NCBI RefSeq assembly: GCF_928381505.1
Contig: NZ_CAKMSJ010000001.1
Coordinates: forward strand, 62,001 to 126,000
Origin: Rothia endophytica
GTDB taxonomy: Bacteria; Actinomycetota; Actinomycetes; Actinomycetales; Micrococcaceae
Reading direction: 5' to 3'
DNA: 64,000 nucleotides
Shown: positions 9,801 to 17,697 of the stretch, piece after piece
Numbering within the stretch: position 1 is the stretch's first letter
How the letters are laid out: each line of letters starts with the position of its first letter
Made by a program: the position numbers and the translations under genes
Notes under the pieces: generated by a model
What the model saw: only the letters and a program-made list of their open reading frames with translations
Told to the model about the DNA's origin: nothing
The model's database searches: none

Positions 9801-9924
9801 ACACCTGGGTAGCAAAAACAAAAACTACGATGGCAACTGCAACGATAGCGGCTGTCATCATGAGGGGTTTATTTCTACGCCGAGGAGCGCGTGAAGAGGT
9901 GTTAGCGGTGCTTCCGGTACTCAC
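6832..9924 (-). CDS. UPF0182 family large membrane protein
   Basis: The 1030-residue product has a basic N-terminal tail, about seven hydrophobic segments in the first 345 residues (for example AIVAVAIVVFVFATQVYTDV near 30 and FITENLTRIIIFAVVALISG near 60), then a large soluble domain of about 550 residues and an Ala/Asp/Glu-rich tail. The size and this layout match UPF0182, represented in mycobacteria by Rv3193c and Rv0064. A role is not established. Its neighbour on the same strand is the Lon-like PDZ protease, as in mycobacteria, which supports orthology. The start ATG at 9924 has GGAACATGTG-type upstream sequence; the last 130 residues look low in complexity and possibly disordered. Confidence 0.9.
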   Translation of the reverse strand: MSTGSTANTSSRAPRRRNKPLMMTAAIVAVAIVVFVFATQVYTDVLWYNQLGYLKVFITENLTRIIIFAVVALISGLAIWASLFYAYKRGELQTPNPKRPQQRGPRVDAEGNPLPDPYADFQEMFNQNMARYRDSVDSMRKVLLIAVPLLLGAFIGTGAMSQWETVLLFFNGESFGATDAEFGIDLGFFMFTLPFLNLLTGVLRTIVIFAAMAALVMHYFYGGILVHEKGITTTKAFRRHFAILGGIFLLLTAAVLWLDRYNTTQDQSGSWAGAMYSDVNSIIPVKAILAIAALLVAVLFIVAAINGNWRLPMIGTAVLVIASLVAGSLYPWIVQRFQVVPNEQAAEEPYIQRNIDATRAAYGLDAIEVTNYDAKTSTVAGTLSGESETVSNIRLLDPNVVSGAFAQLQQFRPYYQFGQNLSVDRYEIDGTPTDTVIAARELNPAQNSGSSWVNQHVVYTHGYGVIAAYGNQVEADGKPKFIQSGIQATGDISESYEPRIYFGESSPDYSIVGGTPEDEPLELDRPQTTDDESGADAKYTFSGNGGPNIGNPFNRLAYAIKYQSSDILLSDAVRPESQILYDRNPSERVQKVAPYLTVDGNPYPAIVDDQVVWIVDAYTTSNQYPYSQSAELDNATADSDTATGIAQALPSERVNYIRNSVKATVNAYDGSVNLYAWDDEDPVLKSWQKVFPETVKPYSEMSASLIDHVRYPQDLFKVQREVLNAYHVTRANSLYAGDDLWSIPNDPTNDSGQPLPPYYMSLQMPGEDSANFSLTTSFIPQQSDSNTRNVMYGFLSANGDAGTGQDGEKRENYGKLSLLELPRSSVVPGPGQAQNVFDSDTAVSTELNLLRTGASSVINGNLLTLPVGDGILYVQPVYVQSSGDAAYPSLRRVLVGFGENVGFAPTLDEALNELFGGSSGAETAADAGVNEAEAAQATDTEAADTGSSGSAPSDAAGLQGALEDAQTAMEDADAAMKNGDWAAYGEAQNRLNEALQRALEADGVEGTVASQPASGASASALATASASANR

Positions 9925-10101
9925 ACATGTTCCTTCGGTGTTGTAATGGTGCGCCGCAGATTGAGCGGCTACATAAATAACTGAACCGTGGTGAAACGGT
10001 TCAAGGTATTAGGCACCATTCTGCCAAAGAAAACAGGGGGTTTCGAGGTGAAAGGTAACATTCAGCTAGCAGAGGGAGATAAAACCTCAGTGCACTGGTC
10101 T

Positions 10102-11184
10102 TTAGGAGCAGGTGGGGAAGGTCGCCGGGTCTGAGCCCTTGCCAATCTGCTCTACTGCCTCCACAGCATCGGTAAGGGTCTCTACCTTCACCACGCTCAG
10201 CCCAGCAGGCACTCGACCCACCACTTCATCACAGTTCTCAGCGGGTGCAAGAAAGACGGTAGCCCCGGCGTCCAAGGCGCCCCGCATCTTTTGCGCGATA
10301 CCTCCAATACCGCCTACGGCCCCATCGGTGTCAATGGTGCCGGTACCAGCGAAGTGCTCTCCCCCGGTCATCTCCCCCTCGGTGAGTTCATCGATAATAC
10401 CGAGGGCGAACATCATGCCAGCAGAGGGGCCACCCACTTCCTCTAAGCCGTAATTAACGGTCAGCGGAAAGTCAAAGCTGCGTGCCAGATAGAGCCCCAA
10501 GAGATAGCTATCGTTCTCTTCGTTATAGACGGGGGTGATAGTGAACTCCCGTTCCGCTCCATCCCTCTGGACGGTGACGGTCACGGCATCCCCCTTAGGC
10601 TCATTAATTGCCTTTGTCAGGCTTTCAAAACCATCTAGCTTCTTCCCGTTGACCCGCAGAATAACATCCTGGTCCTCGATGAGCCCCTCGCTAGGGCCGC
10701 CTTCAGCCACCGCGGAAACAGTCAGATGCTCAGTAAAATCTTCACCAAGGTAGGTGAGCGCTGCCGCTTGAGCCACCTCCTGCGAATTGGTCATCTCTGC
10801 CGAATTACGCTGACTGACCTGTTCGTTGGTCACGGTGGGGGCATACATGAGGTCACTGGGCAGCACCGAGCCCGAATCACTCAGCCAGGCTGAAAGCACA
10901 TTCAAGGCTCCTACCGTTGAGTTGGGCCCACCAGCTACGGACACAGTAGTCATATCAAGGGCGCCACTGACCGGGTAGGTCTCTGCGTCCTCAATCTCGA
11001 TTAGTTGCTTCTCATTAAAATCACCGATGGTATTAAAGGTGGGGCCGGGCTGCTCAGTCACAAAGTTAGCCGGCGCCACAAAAGAACCAGCCACCAACGC
11101 CAGAGTTGCCCAGGCACTGACCCTGCGCAAATCGGTGCGGGCTGCAGGTGCCCCGTTCTTCTTAACCTTCTGAGAAAAAACCAT
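10102..11184 (-). CDS. PDZ domain-containing Lon-like (S16 family) serine protease, YlbL/Rv3194c-type
   Basis: The 360-residue protein has one N-terminal membrane segment (about residues 23-42), a PDZ-like region (about 155-225, with GLIEDQDVILRVNGKKLDGF) and a C-terminal Lon protease domain. The catalytic Ser is in GGPSAGMMFALGI and the Lys in GIAQKMRGALDAGATVF, which gives the Ser-Lys dyad of S16 peptidases without an ATPase domain. It is probably membrane-bound with the catalytic part outside the cytoplasm. ATG 11184 is preferred to a TTG six bases earlier. The gene is 177 bases upstream of the UPF0182 gene on the same strand and divergent from the DUF2342-type gene. Confidence 0.9.
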   Translation of the reverse strand: MVFSQKVKKNGAPAARTDLRRVSAWATLALVAGSFVAPANFVTEQPGPTFNTIGDFNEKQLIEIEDAETYPVSGALDMTTVSVAGGPNSTVGALNVLSAWLSDSGSVLPSDLMYAPTVTNEQVSQRNSAEMTNSQEVAQAAALTYLGEDFTEHLTVSAVAEGGPSEGLIEDQDVILRVNGKKLDGFESLTKAINEPKGDAVTVTVQRDGAEREFTITPVYNEENDSYLLGLYLARSFDFPLTVNYGLEEVGGPSAGMMFALGIIDELTEGEMTGGEHFAGTGTIDTDGAVGGIGGIAQKMRGALDAGATVFLAPAENCDEVVGRVPAGLSVVKVETLTDAVEAVEQIGKGSDPATFPTCS

Positions 11185-11403
11185 AAGCAATAGCCTACAA
11201 GCAAAGTAACCCTGCCCCTACCCTGCGGGAATCTCTAAGCCAGCGCTTCAGTTGCTTTCCCCTACTCGGCATCCATTATTTACCCAGCAGACTCCCACTC
11301 GCCCAGGGCTAAACTACGGGGCAGTTAGAGGGCTGAGCAAGTAGGCTGGTAGAAGAACTGTGCAGCTTGAGGCTGCGCCCCTACCCAACAAGCGAGGCAG
11401 AGC

Positions 11404-12801
11404 ATGACCAACAATCCATTTGGTAACTCCGGCAATGACCCCATGGAAGAATTCTTCAGAAAACTTCAAGAATCAGGCTTCGACCCCAACGCTATGGGTA
11501 TGGGCGCCAACGGTGCTTTTGACCCTGAGGCCATGAAAAATATGGGGATGCCCATCGACCCCGCGATGCTTTCTGGCATCTTCGCGCAGGTCAACGCCAT
11601 GATGAGCGCCCAGCCCACCGATGAACCGGTTAACTGGGACTTGGCTAAGCAGCACGCCCGGCAGGTGCTTACCGCGGGCTCTGACCCGTCCATGATGTCC
11701 AACCAGGAAGGCGCTGTTCGTGATGCAGCCGCTCTGGCTGACCTCTGGCTCGACCCCGTCACCGCCTTCGACCGCCCCGCCTTTAACGTTGAAGCCTGGT
11801 CCAAGGCAGAGTGGGTTGAGAACTCCTTTGATACCTGGAAAGAAATTGCTGGCCCCGTGGCGTCCTCGGTTTCTACCGCCATGAATACCTCTATTCAGAC
11901 CCAGATGCCCGAAGAAATCAAAGGCATGCTGGGCGGTGGCAACATCTTTGCTGGAATTGGCGGCATGATGTTCGGTATGCAGGTGGGCCAGGCTATAGGC
12001 CAGCTTGCCGGTGAAGTTGTCTCCTCCACCGACATCGGCATTCCCCTAGCTCAAGGACGCTCGGCCCTGCTCCCCGGCGGTGTTGCTGCTTTTGGTGAAG
12101 GGCTTGAGATTCCTGCTCAGGAGGTCATGCTCTACCTAGCTGTGCGTGAAGTAGCCCTCACCCGTCTGCATAAGGCTAATCCCTGGCTGCGCGAAGACAT
12201 TATAGAACTCATCAAACGCTACTCACGCGGCATCCACGTAGATATTGAACGGATGCAAGAAGCTGCCTCAGAGATTGAGCTTGACCCCACCAATCCCGAA
12301 GAAATGATGGCGGCTTTCAGCGGTGATATGTTCAAGCCGCAGAACACTGAGGACCAGCAGCTTGCCCTGGACCGCCTCGAAACTCTGCTAGCCCTTATCG
12401 AGGGATGGGTCACCCTCATCACCGAAGAAGCCACCAAAAACCTGCCCATGGCAGTTCAGCTGGCTGAGACCATGGCACGACGCCGCGCCACCGGCGGCCC
12501 TGCTGAGCATGCCTTCTCCCAGCTCGTTGGGTTGGAGCTCCGCCCCCGCAAAATGCGCGAGGCTCTGGGCTTCTGGCGCTCCTACGAAGAGGCCCACGGC
12601 TTTGAGGCTCGCGATGGCCTCTGGGCAGCTCCCGAGACGCTACCCACCAGCGAGGACCTCGATGACCCCGAAGGTTTCATCTCCCGCCGAGCCCTGCTCA
12701 ACGCCAGCGAAGACGAGTTCGACGCAGCCCTCGAAAAGCTTCTCTCCGGCGGCTACGACGAAGAACCCGGTGCTGAAGACGATAACTCCGGCAAAAACTA
12801 G
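11404..12801 (+). CDS. zincin-like DUF2342-type protein (Rv3195-like putative hydrolase)
   Basis: The 465-residue protein starts with a Gly/Met/Pro-rich stretch (MTNNPFGNSGNDPMEEFFRK) typical of this actinobacterial family. A Gly-rich central segment, IFAGIGGMMFGMQVGQAIGQ near 180-200, precedes the helix where family members carry a metalloprotease-like (H/R)ExxH motif. Here that helix reads LAVREVALTRLHKANPWLR: the Glu remains but the second His seems to be replaced by Leu, from memory of the family. It may therefore be inactive. Gene order with the divergent Lon-like protease matches the mycobacterial locus. ATG 11404 follows a GCGAGGCAG site. Confidence 0.82.
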   Translation: MTNNPFGNSGNDPMEEFFRKLQESGFDPNAMGMGANGAFDPEAMKNMGMPIDPAMLSGIFAQVNAMMSAQPTDEPVNWDLAKQHARQVLTAGSDPSMMSNQEGAVRDAAALADLWLDPVTAFDRPAFNVEAWSKAEWVENSFDTWKEIAGPVASSVSTAMNTSIQTQMPEEIKGMLGGGNIFAGIGGMMFGMQVGQAIGQLAGEVVSSTDIGIPLAQGRSALLPGGVAAFGEGLEIPAQEVMLYLAVREVALTRLHKANPWLREDIIELIKRYSRGIHVDIERMQEAASEIELDPTNPEEMMAAFSGDMFKPQNTEDQQLALDRLETLLALIEGWVTLITEEATKNLPMAVQLAETMARRRATGGPAEHAFSQLVGLELRPRKMREALGFWRSYEEAHGFEARDGLWAAPETLPTSEDLDDPEGFISRRALLNASEDEFDAALEKLLSGGYDEEPGAEDDNSGKN

Positions 12802-12827
12802 TTTTTTAACCTGAACCACACGATAAG

Positions 12828-12968
12828 GGGGTATGAAGGCTATTTCCGGTAGCTGGCTTGATGGAGAGCCTGGGTGCGAGTTCGCGAGCACTCAAGAGGG
12901 CTCGGAATCACCCGACTTCAGGAGGGTGTGGCATTTAAGGGTGCTACTGGAAATAGCCTTCATACCCC
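12828..12968. repeat. long-arm inverted repeat between convergent genes (element A)
   Basis: GTATGAAGGCTATTTCC within 12828-12853 is matched by GGAAATAGCCTTCATAC within 12943-12968; the whole stem is about 26 bp with one G-T pair. The loop of 89 nt is unusually large and contains CACCC/GGGTG and GTGC/GCAC pairs. TCTTTTTTTATT directly follows the right arm, so it could act as a terminator for the plus-strand gene. Confidence 0.75.
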
Positions 12969-12975
12969 TCTTTTT

Positions 12976-13545
12976 TTATTTGTTCCTAACAGGTCTGTGC
13001 TGGCCGAAGGTAAGGCCCTCCAGGAAGGCTCGTGCCTCTTCAAGCTGCGGGTAGCGGGCTTCTAAAGCCCTAAAGCGGGCACTGTGGTTGGCTTCAACCA
13101 GATGGCAGAGTTCGTGAAAAAGTACTGCGTCTAGGGCGTAGGTGGGTGCCCCCTGCAAGACATCAGATATTCGGATGCTGAGCTGAGCCGGAGTAGCCGA
13201 ACCCCACTGCTGTTTCTGATTACTCACCCAGCGGACGGAGGCCGGTTCGGGGCACTCCGGCAGATATTGAGCGCGAAGCTGGGCGGCTCGTCCTACCAAA
13301 AAGTCATCAGAGGTGACCTGCCGGAGATTAGCTTCTCTGCGTTCTCTGCGCGCTTGAACCTTGGGCAGGAGCTTCTCAAGGTAGCCCCAGACATCTGCCT
13401 GACTGCTAGTAGCGGGTACTAAAAGTCGCACCCGCCCATCATCCAGCGGCTGCGCTTGCACCGTGCGCCTGCGCCGCGCTGAACGCACGACCTCAATTTC
13501 GGGGCGACCCTCCCCTGCCTCAATGATCTGGAGTGATGAGGCCAC
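12976..13545 (-). CDS. YgjP/SprT-like metal-dependent hydrolase (DUF45)
   Basis: The 189-residue product has the zinc-binding helix FHELCHLVEANHSARF near the C terminus, i.e. HExxH followed by a third His, as in YgjP-family WLM-like peptidases. The upstream QQWGSATPAQLSIRI corresponds to the family's WGS motif. Although the frame is open further upstream, the GTG at 13545 is favoured: it overlaps the stop of the UvrD2-like gene as TAGTG and has AAGGG 8 bases upstream, so the two genes are probably translationally coupled. The substrate of YgjP proteins is unknown. It ends 8 bases from hairpin element A. Confidence 0.83.
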   Translation of the reverse strand: MASSLQIIEAGEGRPEIEVVRSARRRRTVQAQPLDDGRVRLLVPATSSQADVWGYLEKLLPKVQARRERREANLRQVTSDDFLVGRAAQLRAQYLPECPEPASVRWVSNQKQQWGSATPAQLSIRISDVLQGAPTYALDAVLFHELCHLVEANHSARFRALEARYPQLEEARAFLEGLTFGQHRPVRNK

Positions 13546-15404
13546 TAGACGCCCTTGGGGGCAATATCGTTGATAAAGCGGGACCGCTGCCGGCCGCTTC
13601 GCCCACCTGGGGTGCGCGAGCGAGACCATGTAAAAGTTAGATGTTTGCGGGCACGGGTGATACCGACGTAAAAGAGGCGACGTTCCTCATCGACCGCATC
13701 GCTATTCTTAGCGAAGGAGATGGGCATCAGCCCCTCGTTAAGACCGCAGAGGAATACAGCGTCCCATTCCAGGCCCTTGGCTGAGTGGAGCGAGGCCAGG
13801 GTTACTCCGTTCATGGAAGGGGCGTCTCGCTGGGTTGAGCGTTGGAAGAGCACCGCCACGAACTCGTAAATGGTGAGTTCGGGCGGCAGCTCAGTAGCAT
13901 CATTAGCTGCTGCCTGCTGGCGCTGTTGCTCCCTCTCATGAGTGAGACGGTCAGCCAGAGCTACCAGGGTCTCCAAGGATTCCCATCGCTGACGCACCTG
14001 ACCGCTGCGCTCTGGGGCTTTCTCTGCCCAGCCCAGTGATTTCAGGTTATCGCACACCAGTTGCGGCACACTCTCAGCGGGGTCTGCCCCCTTGGCAGCC
14101 CCCTGAAGCATGCTGAGTGCAGCGCGCACTTCAGCTCGATCAAAGAATTTTTCAGCCCCGCGTAGCTGGTACTTAATTCCTGCATCGTTCAGGGCTTGTT
14201 CTAAGGCGGCCGACTGGCCATTGGTACGGTAGAGCACAGCTATCTCAGCTGCTGGCACACCGTCCTTCTCGATGAGATCCTTGATATCCTCGGCGATACC
14301 GGCGGCTTCTTGCTCATCATCAGCGTAACCAAACCAGGCGGCATCCGGCCCACCCGGACGCTGGGACTTGAGTTCCAGGGGCGGTGCCCAAGAGAAGCGA
14401 GTAGAGTCAGGCTGAACCCGGCGCGCTGCCAGCAGACGGTTAGCCAGCTGAACCACCTGGGGTGTTGAGCGGTAGTCACGAATCAGTTTAACCACCGTGG
14501 CGCCCTCAAAACGGCGGGGAAAATCAAGCAGGTGGCGGCTGGTAGCCCCGGCAAAAGAGTAAATAGTCTGGGAGGCATCGCCCACCACGCAGATGTCATC
14601 GCGCTGACCCAGCCAAGCGTCCAACAGGCGTTGCTGCAGCGGCGAGACGTCCTGGTACTCATCCACCACAAAGTGGCGGTACTGCTGATGAATCTGCCCA
14701 GCAATCTGCGGGTTCTCTTCAATAATGGCGATAGTCAGTAAGAGAATATCTTCAAAGTCAATAACGTTGCGCTCGTCCTTGAGCTCCTCATAGGTACGAA
14801 AAAGGCGCACCATATCAATGGGGGTAATATCCGCTGGCAACTCCCGGTTAGCCAGGCTTGGCATCAGGGTATCGGGGGTCAACATGGAGACCTTAGCCCA
14901 CTCAATTTCAGAGGCTAAATCTCGCACTATCGCGCGATCCGTGCCCAAGCCTAAGCGCCTAGCGGATTCAATGATGTACTGCGCTTTATTTTTGAGGATC
15001 TCAGGGGTTGAGCCGCCAATTGCCTGCGGCCAAAAATACTTTAGTTGGGCCAGTGCAGCCGAATGGAAGGTGCGGGCCACCACGCCTACAGCCCCCAAAG
15101 CGCGCAGGCGCACCTTCATTTCTTCTGCCGCACGAGTAGTAAAGGTCAGCGCCAGAACACTGCGAGGGTTATAGCGCCCGATGGCAATGCCGTAAGCAAT
15201 GCGGTGGGTAATCGCCCGGGTCTTACCGGTGCCCGCACCTGCTAACACGCACATGGGGCCGGATATTTCAGTGGCAACCCGGCGCTGCTCCGGGTCAAGG
15301 CCCTCAAGGATAGAATCAGCGCTACGCTGCGTTAGCTCAATGGGCTCAGCACGCAGACGATCAGTTTCTAGCACGAGGACTCCTTGGTTAGACGGGGCAG
15401 TCAA
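13545..15404 (-). CDS. UvrD2-like superfamily 1 DNA helicase
   Basis: The 619-residue protein shows the SF1A helicase motifs in order: LAGAGTGKT (Walker A, near 55), LALTFTTRAAEEM (Ia), VDEYQDVSPLQ (Walker B), VVGDASQTIYSF (III), SLHSAKGLEWDAVF (V) and LFYVGITRARKHL (VI). These motors translocate 3'-5' on single-stranded DNA in repair. Sequence and gene position next to nudC point to the mycobacterial UvrD2 type. The protein ends about 25 residues after motif VI, so the tetracysteine and HRDC regions known from mycobacterial UvrD2 are absent. It lies 12 bases after nudC and overlaps the next gene by one base, so the three form an operon. Confidence 0.9.
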   Translation of the reverse strand: MTAPSNQGVLVLETDRLRAEPIELTQRSADSILEGLDPEQRRVATEISGPMCVLAGAGTGKTRAITHRIAYGIAIGRYNPRSVLALTFTTRAAEEMKVRLRALGAVGVVARTFHSAALAQLKYFWPQAIGGSTPEILKNKAQYIIESARRLGLGTDRAIVRDLASEIEWAKVSMLTPDTLMPSLANRELPADITPIDMVRLFRTYEELKDERNVIDFEDILLLTIAIIEENPQIAGQIHQQYRHFVVDEYQDVSPLQQRLLDAWLGQRDDICVVGDASQTIYSFAGATSRHLLDFPRRFEGATVVKLIRDYRSTPQVVQLANRLLAARRVQPDSTRFSWAPPLELKSQRPGGPDAAWFGYADDEQEAAGIAEDIKDLIEKDGVPAAEIAVLYRTNGQSAALEQALNDAGIKYQLRGAEKFFDRAEVRAALSMLQGAAKGADPAESVPQLVCDNLKSLGWAEKAPERSGQVRQRWESLETLVALADRLTHEREQQRQQAAANDATELPPELTIYEFVAVLFQRSTQRDAPSMNGVTLASLHSAKGLEWDAVFLCGLNEGLMPISFAKNSDAVDEERRLFYVGITRARKHLTFTWSRSRTPGGRSGRQRSRFINDIAPKGV

Positions 15405-15416
15405 CCAGTCTACCGT

Positions 15417-16574
15417 TTACAGGGGCTGCCCCAACCAGTGTTCAATCAGACGACGGGAAATCGAACTTTGACCCGGAAACTGAACTTCTTGATGTTGGTG
15501 GGCGGCAATGAGTTCCTGGCGGGTGAACCAGCGGATCGTTTCTATTTCGGCTCCGTCAGCTTTCACCTGCTGCGGGTTATCAATGACAGCAATGTAACCA
15601 CACATGAGCGAACGGGGAAAGGGCCAGGGCTGGGAGCCCAGATAAGCCATGCCGACCACACGCCCACCGTTTTCTTCCCAGACCTCCCGAATCACGGCGT
15701 CCTCCAGAGACTCACCGCCCTCGACAAAACCGGCGAAGGTAGAAAAGCGCCCCGCACCCCAAGCTCTTGCCTGACCCAGCAGAATTTTTTCTTCGCCGTC
15801 TACCTGAGCGGTGACCGCTGTAATGACGGCGGGGTCGGTGCGCGGGAAAAGTTCCCGGCCGCTCTGGGTCACCCGCGCCCAACCGGCGCGTATGGCTAGG
15901 GTGGGTTCTCCGGTCGCGGGGTCAAACCTGTGCGAACCGTGCCAATTGGCCAGAGAAGCAGCAGCTGCCAGCGGCTGACCCCAGGCGAAAGCTAAGCCGC
16001 TGCCCTCATAGCCGTAGGCGGCATAGTCTCGGATCATCTCCCACTGCCCACCGGTTTGAGCGGCGAGGATGTCTGCCACGGTCTGCTCCTGCTGATCGAA
16101 GCCTTGCAGGTTCAGGGGTTGATGCCCGAGGTCCAAAAAATATTCAAAGTCACCGGTCAGGGCAAGGACCGGGGCATCCCCATCCTCTAGGGCCAGTAAA
16201 CCGGCAAAAACGAGCCGGGCGGTGTGGTGGCTATCAGTAACTGCGTAGTCATGCCAGTGCTCAGCCTGCAGACCGTAGTGCGCCGCAAGATTTAGGGGCT
16301 CAGGAGTCTGCCCCTCTCCCATGCCCTTCACCAGTACCCTGCCGCGGTCCACCGCAAGTACCAGTGGCAGGTGCTCCCAAGGGTAGAGCTGCCCGTCGTC
16401 AGCCGCAGTAGCCGGCTGCCCGCCGTCCACTAACTGCGCCACTACTGCCGCTAAGAACCCAGGTTCATCGCGCACGCTACCCTGCTCGGAGAGACGATGC
16501 GGCACAAAAGGTAGACGACCCAGGGGCGAAAAATGCCCCGTCAGCGACAGATTCATCATATTTTCGGCATTCAT
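15417..16574 (-). CDS. nudC: NAD(+) diphosphatase-type Nudix hydrolase (NudC-like)
   Basis: The 385-residue protein has the Nudix box GFVEGGESLEDAVIREVWEE, with the standard G-x5-E-x7-RE-x2-EE spacing, near residue 280, and the downstream SQPWPFP sequence that marks NADH pyrophosphatases. FPRTDPAVI precedes the box as in NudC. NudC cleaves NAD(H) to NMN and AMP and removes NAD caps from RNA. The Zn-ribbon that normally lies before FPRTDP with four Cys is represented here by a stretch without any Cys, so zinc binding appears to be lost. The start ATG has GAGGGG 11 bases upstream. It heads an operon with the UvrD2-like helicase and diverges from the phosphotransferase gene. Confidence 0.9.
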   Translation of the reverse strand: MNAENMMNLSLTGHFSPLGRLPFVPHRLSEQGSVRDEPGFLAAVVAQLVDGGQPATAADDGQLYPWEHLPLVLAVDRGRVLVKGMGEGQTPEPLNLAAHYGLQAEHWHDYAVTDSHHTARLVFAGLLALEDGDAPVLALTGDFEYFLDLGHQPLNLQGFDQQEQTVADILAAQTGGQWEMIRDYAAYGYEGSGLAFAWGQPLAAAASLANWHGSHRFDPATGEPTLAIRAGWARVTQSGRELFPRTDPAVITAVTAQVDGEEKILLGQARAWGAGRFSTFAGFVEGGESLEDAVIREVWEENGGRVVGMAYLGSQPWPFPRSLMCGYIAVIDNPQQVKADGAEIETIRWFTRQELIAAHQHQEVQFPGQSSISRRLIEHWLGQPL

Positions 16575-16611
16575 CGGTTCTATGCCCCTCTATCTCTTGT
16601 ACCCTGGAAGT

Positions 16612-17604
16612 GTGACTTCGACACCGCTTCAACTTGCCGCAATCGTATCAGCTGGCGTGCCAGGGCTCTACCCTGTAGCCGCCCTCCCCTCAGCTGATGA
16701 CACCGTAGACTTCGACTCAGCGATCATTATCGACTCCGCTGATAAACGCTGGCGCGTCCGCGCCCCCAAAAACCCAGAAGCTAGCGTGCGACTTGAAGCA
16801 GAGCACATGATTCTGCAGTCCTTCTCTCCGGGGCTGCGCGCCCGGCTCCCCTTTTTGGTACCCACCATCGTCGGAACGGTACCCCAGGGCGGTCTGCAAA
16901 CCTTTATCTACTCACATAATCCCGGTGCGCCCATCGATATTGATGAGCTAGCAGATATCAGCTACGGCAACCGCGGGGGCAAAACCGACATCGCAGAAGC
17001 TATCGCTGGCATCATCGCCACCGTGCACGTCTTCCCCGAAACCATCGTAGAAGAGGCTGACCTACCCGTTTATACCGGTGAACAGATTCGCGAGCGCCGC
17101 TTGGCTGAACTGGACCGCGCCGTAGCAACCGGTAAGGTGCCCTCAGGTCTGTTAGAACGCTGGGAAAAGCAACTCAATGATGTATCCCTCTGGCAGTTCC
17201 GCCCCCGCGTCATTCACGGAGATCTCAACGAAGACAACCTGGTGCTCGACAAGAAAACTATTGTTGAGGTAACCGGCTGGTCGGAGGTCTGTGTAGGCGA
17301 CCCTGCCCAAGATTTCTCCTGGCTTTTTGCCTGCTCAGATACTGACTTCCGTGACCGCATCTTCGAGCTTTACCGCGACCAGATGCCGCAGCAGCCCGAC
17401 GAACACCTTGAGTCCCGCGCTAACCTTTACGCTGAGTTCGGTTTAGCTCAGTGGCTGATTCGCGGAGTTGAGCTTGAAGACCGTGTGATGGTATCGGAGG
17501 CGGTCTCGATGCTCACCAGCCTTGAAACTGAACTGCGCGAAGTAGGGGCTCTTGACCCGCAGCCGGCTGCCCAGCTACCAGACAAAGTAGCCGACGACTT
17601 CTAA
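16612..17604 (+). CDS. aminoglycoside/macrolide phosphotransferase-like protein, possibly inactive
   Basis: The 330-residue product has the APH-type Brenner motif VIHGDLNEDNLVL near residue 203, with the catalytic Asp and Asn present. The next conserved block, normally I/V-D-W with the metal-binding Asp, reads VEVTGWSEVCVGDPAQDF, so Asp is replaced by Gly. The protein might be a pseudokinase or use a different geometry. GTG 16612 is preferred because relatives begin near TSTPLQLAAI; an in-frame ATG at 16582 has no ribosome site and lies only 7 bases from nudC. It is divergent from nudC and convergent with adnB. The substrate is unknown, and resistance should not be inferred. Confidence 0.78.
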   Translation: MTSTPLQLAAIVSAGVPGLYPVAALPSADDTVDFDSAIIIDSADKRWRVRAPKNPEASVRLEAEHMILQSFSPGLRARLPFLVPTIVGTVPQGGLQTFIYSHNPGAPIDIDELADISYGNRGGKTDIAEAIAGIIATVHVFPETIVEEADLPVYTGEQIRERRLAELDRAVATGKVPSGLLERWEKQLNDVSLWQFRPRVIHGDLNEDNLVLDKKTIVEVTGWSEVCVGDPAQDFSWLFACSDTDFRDRIFELYRDQMPQQPDEHLESRANLYAEFGLAQWLIRGVELEDRVMVSEAVSMLTSLETELREVGALDPQPAAQLPDKVADDF

Positions 17605-17606
17605 GC

Positions 17607-17690
17607 CACTGAGCCTGCTGCAGCCAGGCTTAACTGTGAGGCAGAAACTGCAGCCAGGCAGGAGGATGGCTGCAGATAAGTTGCTCAGTG
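17607..17690. terminator. imperfect inverted repeat between convergent genes (element E)
   Basis: CACTGAGCCTGCTGCAGCCA (17607-17626) pairs with 17667-17690 through the outer CACTGAGC/GCTCAGTG and inner CTGCAGCCA/TGGCTGCAG blocks, with a small internal loop. A direct repeat CTGCAGCCAGGC occurs at 17618 and 17648. It lies 3 bases after the stop of the phosphotransferase-like gene and 8 bases from the adnB stop. Confidence 0.6.
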
Positions 17691-17697
17691 ATCCTCG

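Noticed and set aside
12828-12968. Retron-like msr/msd for element A
   Set aside because: No reverse transcriptase gene is present in the window and no a1/a2 layout is seen.
12833-13065. Plus-strand frames across element A
   Set aside because: They cover the inverted repeat and the antisense of the YgjP gene, with no ribosome site and no recognisable content.
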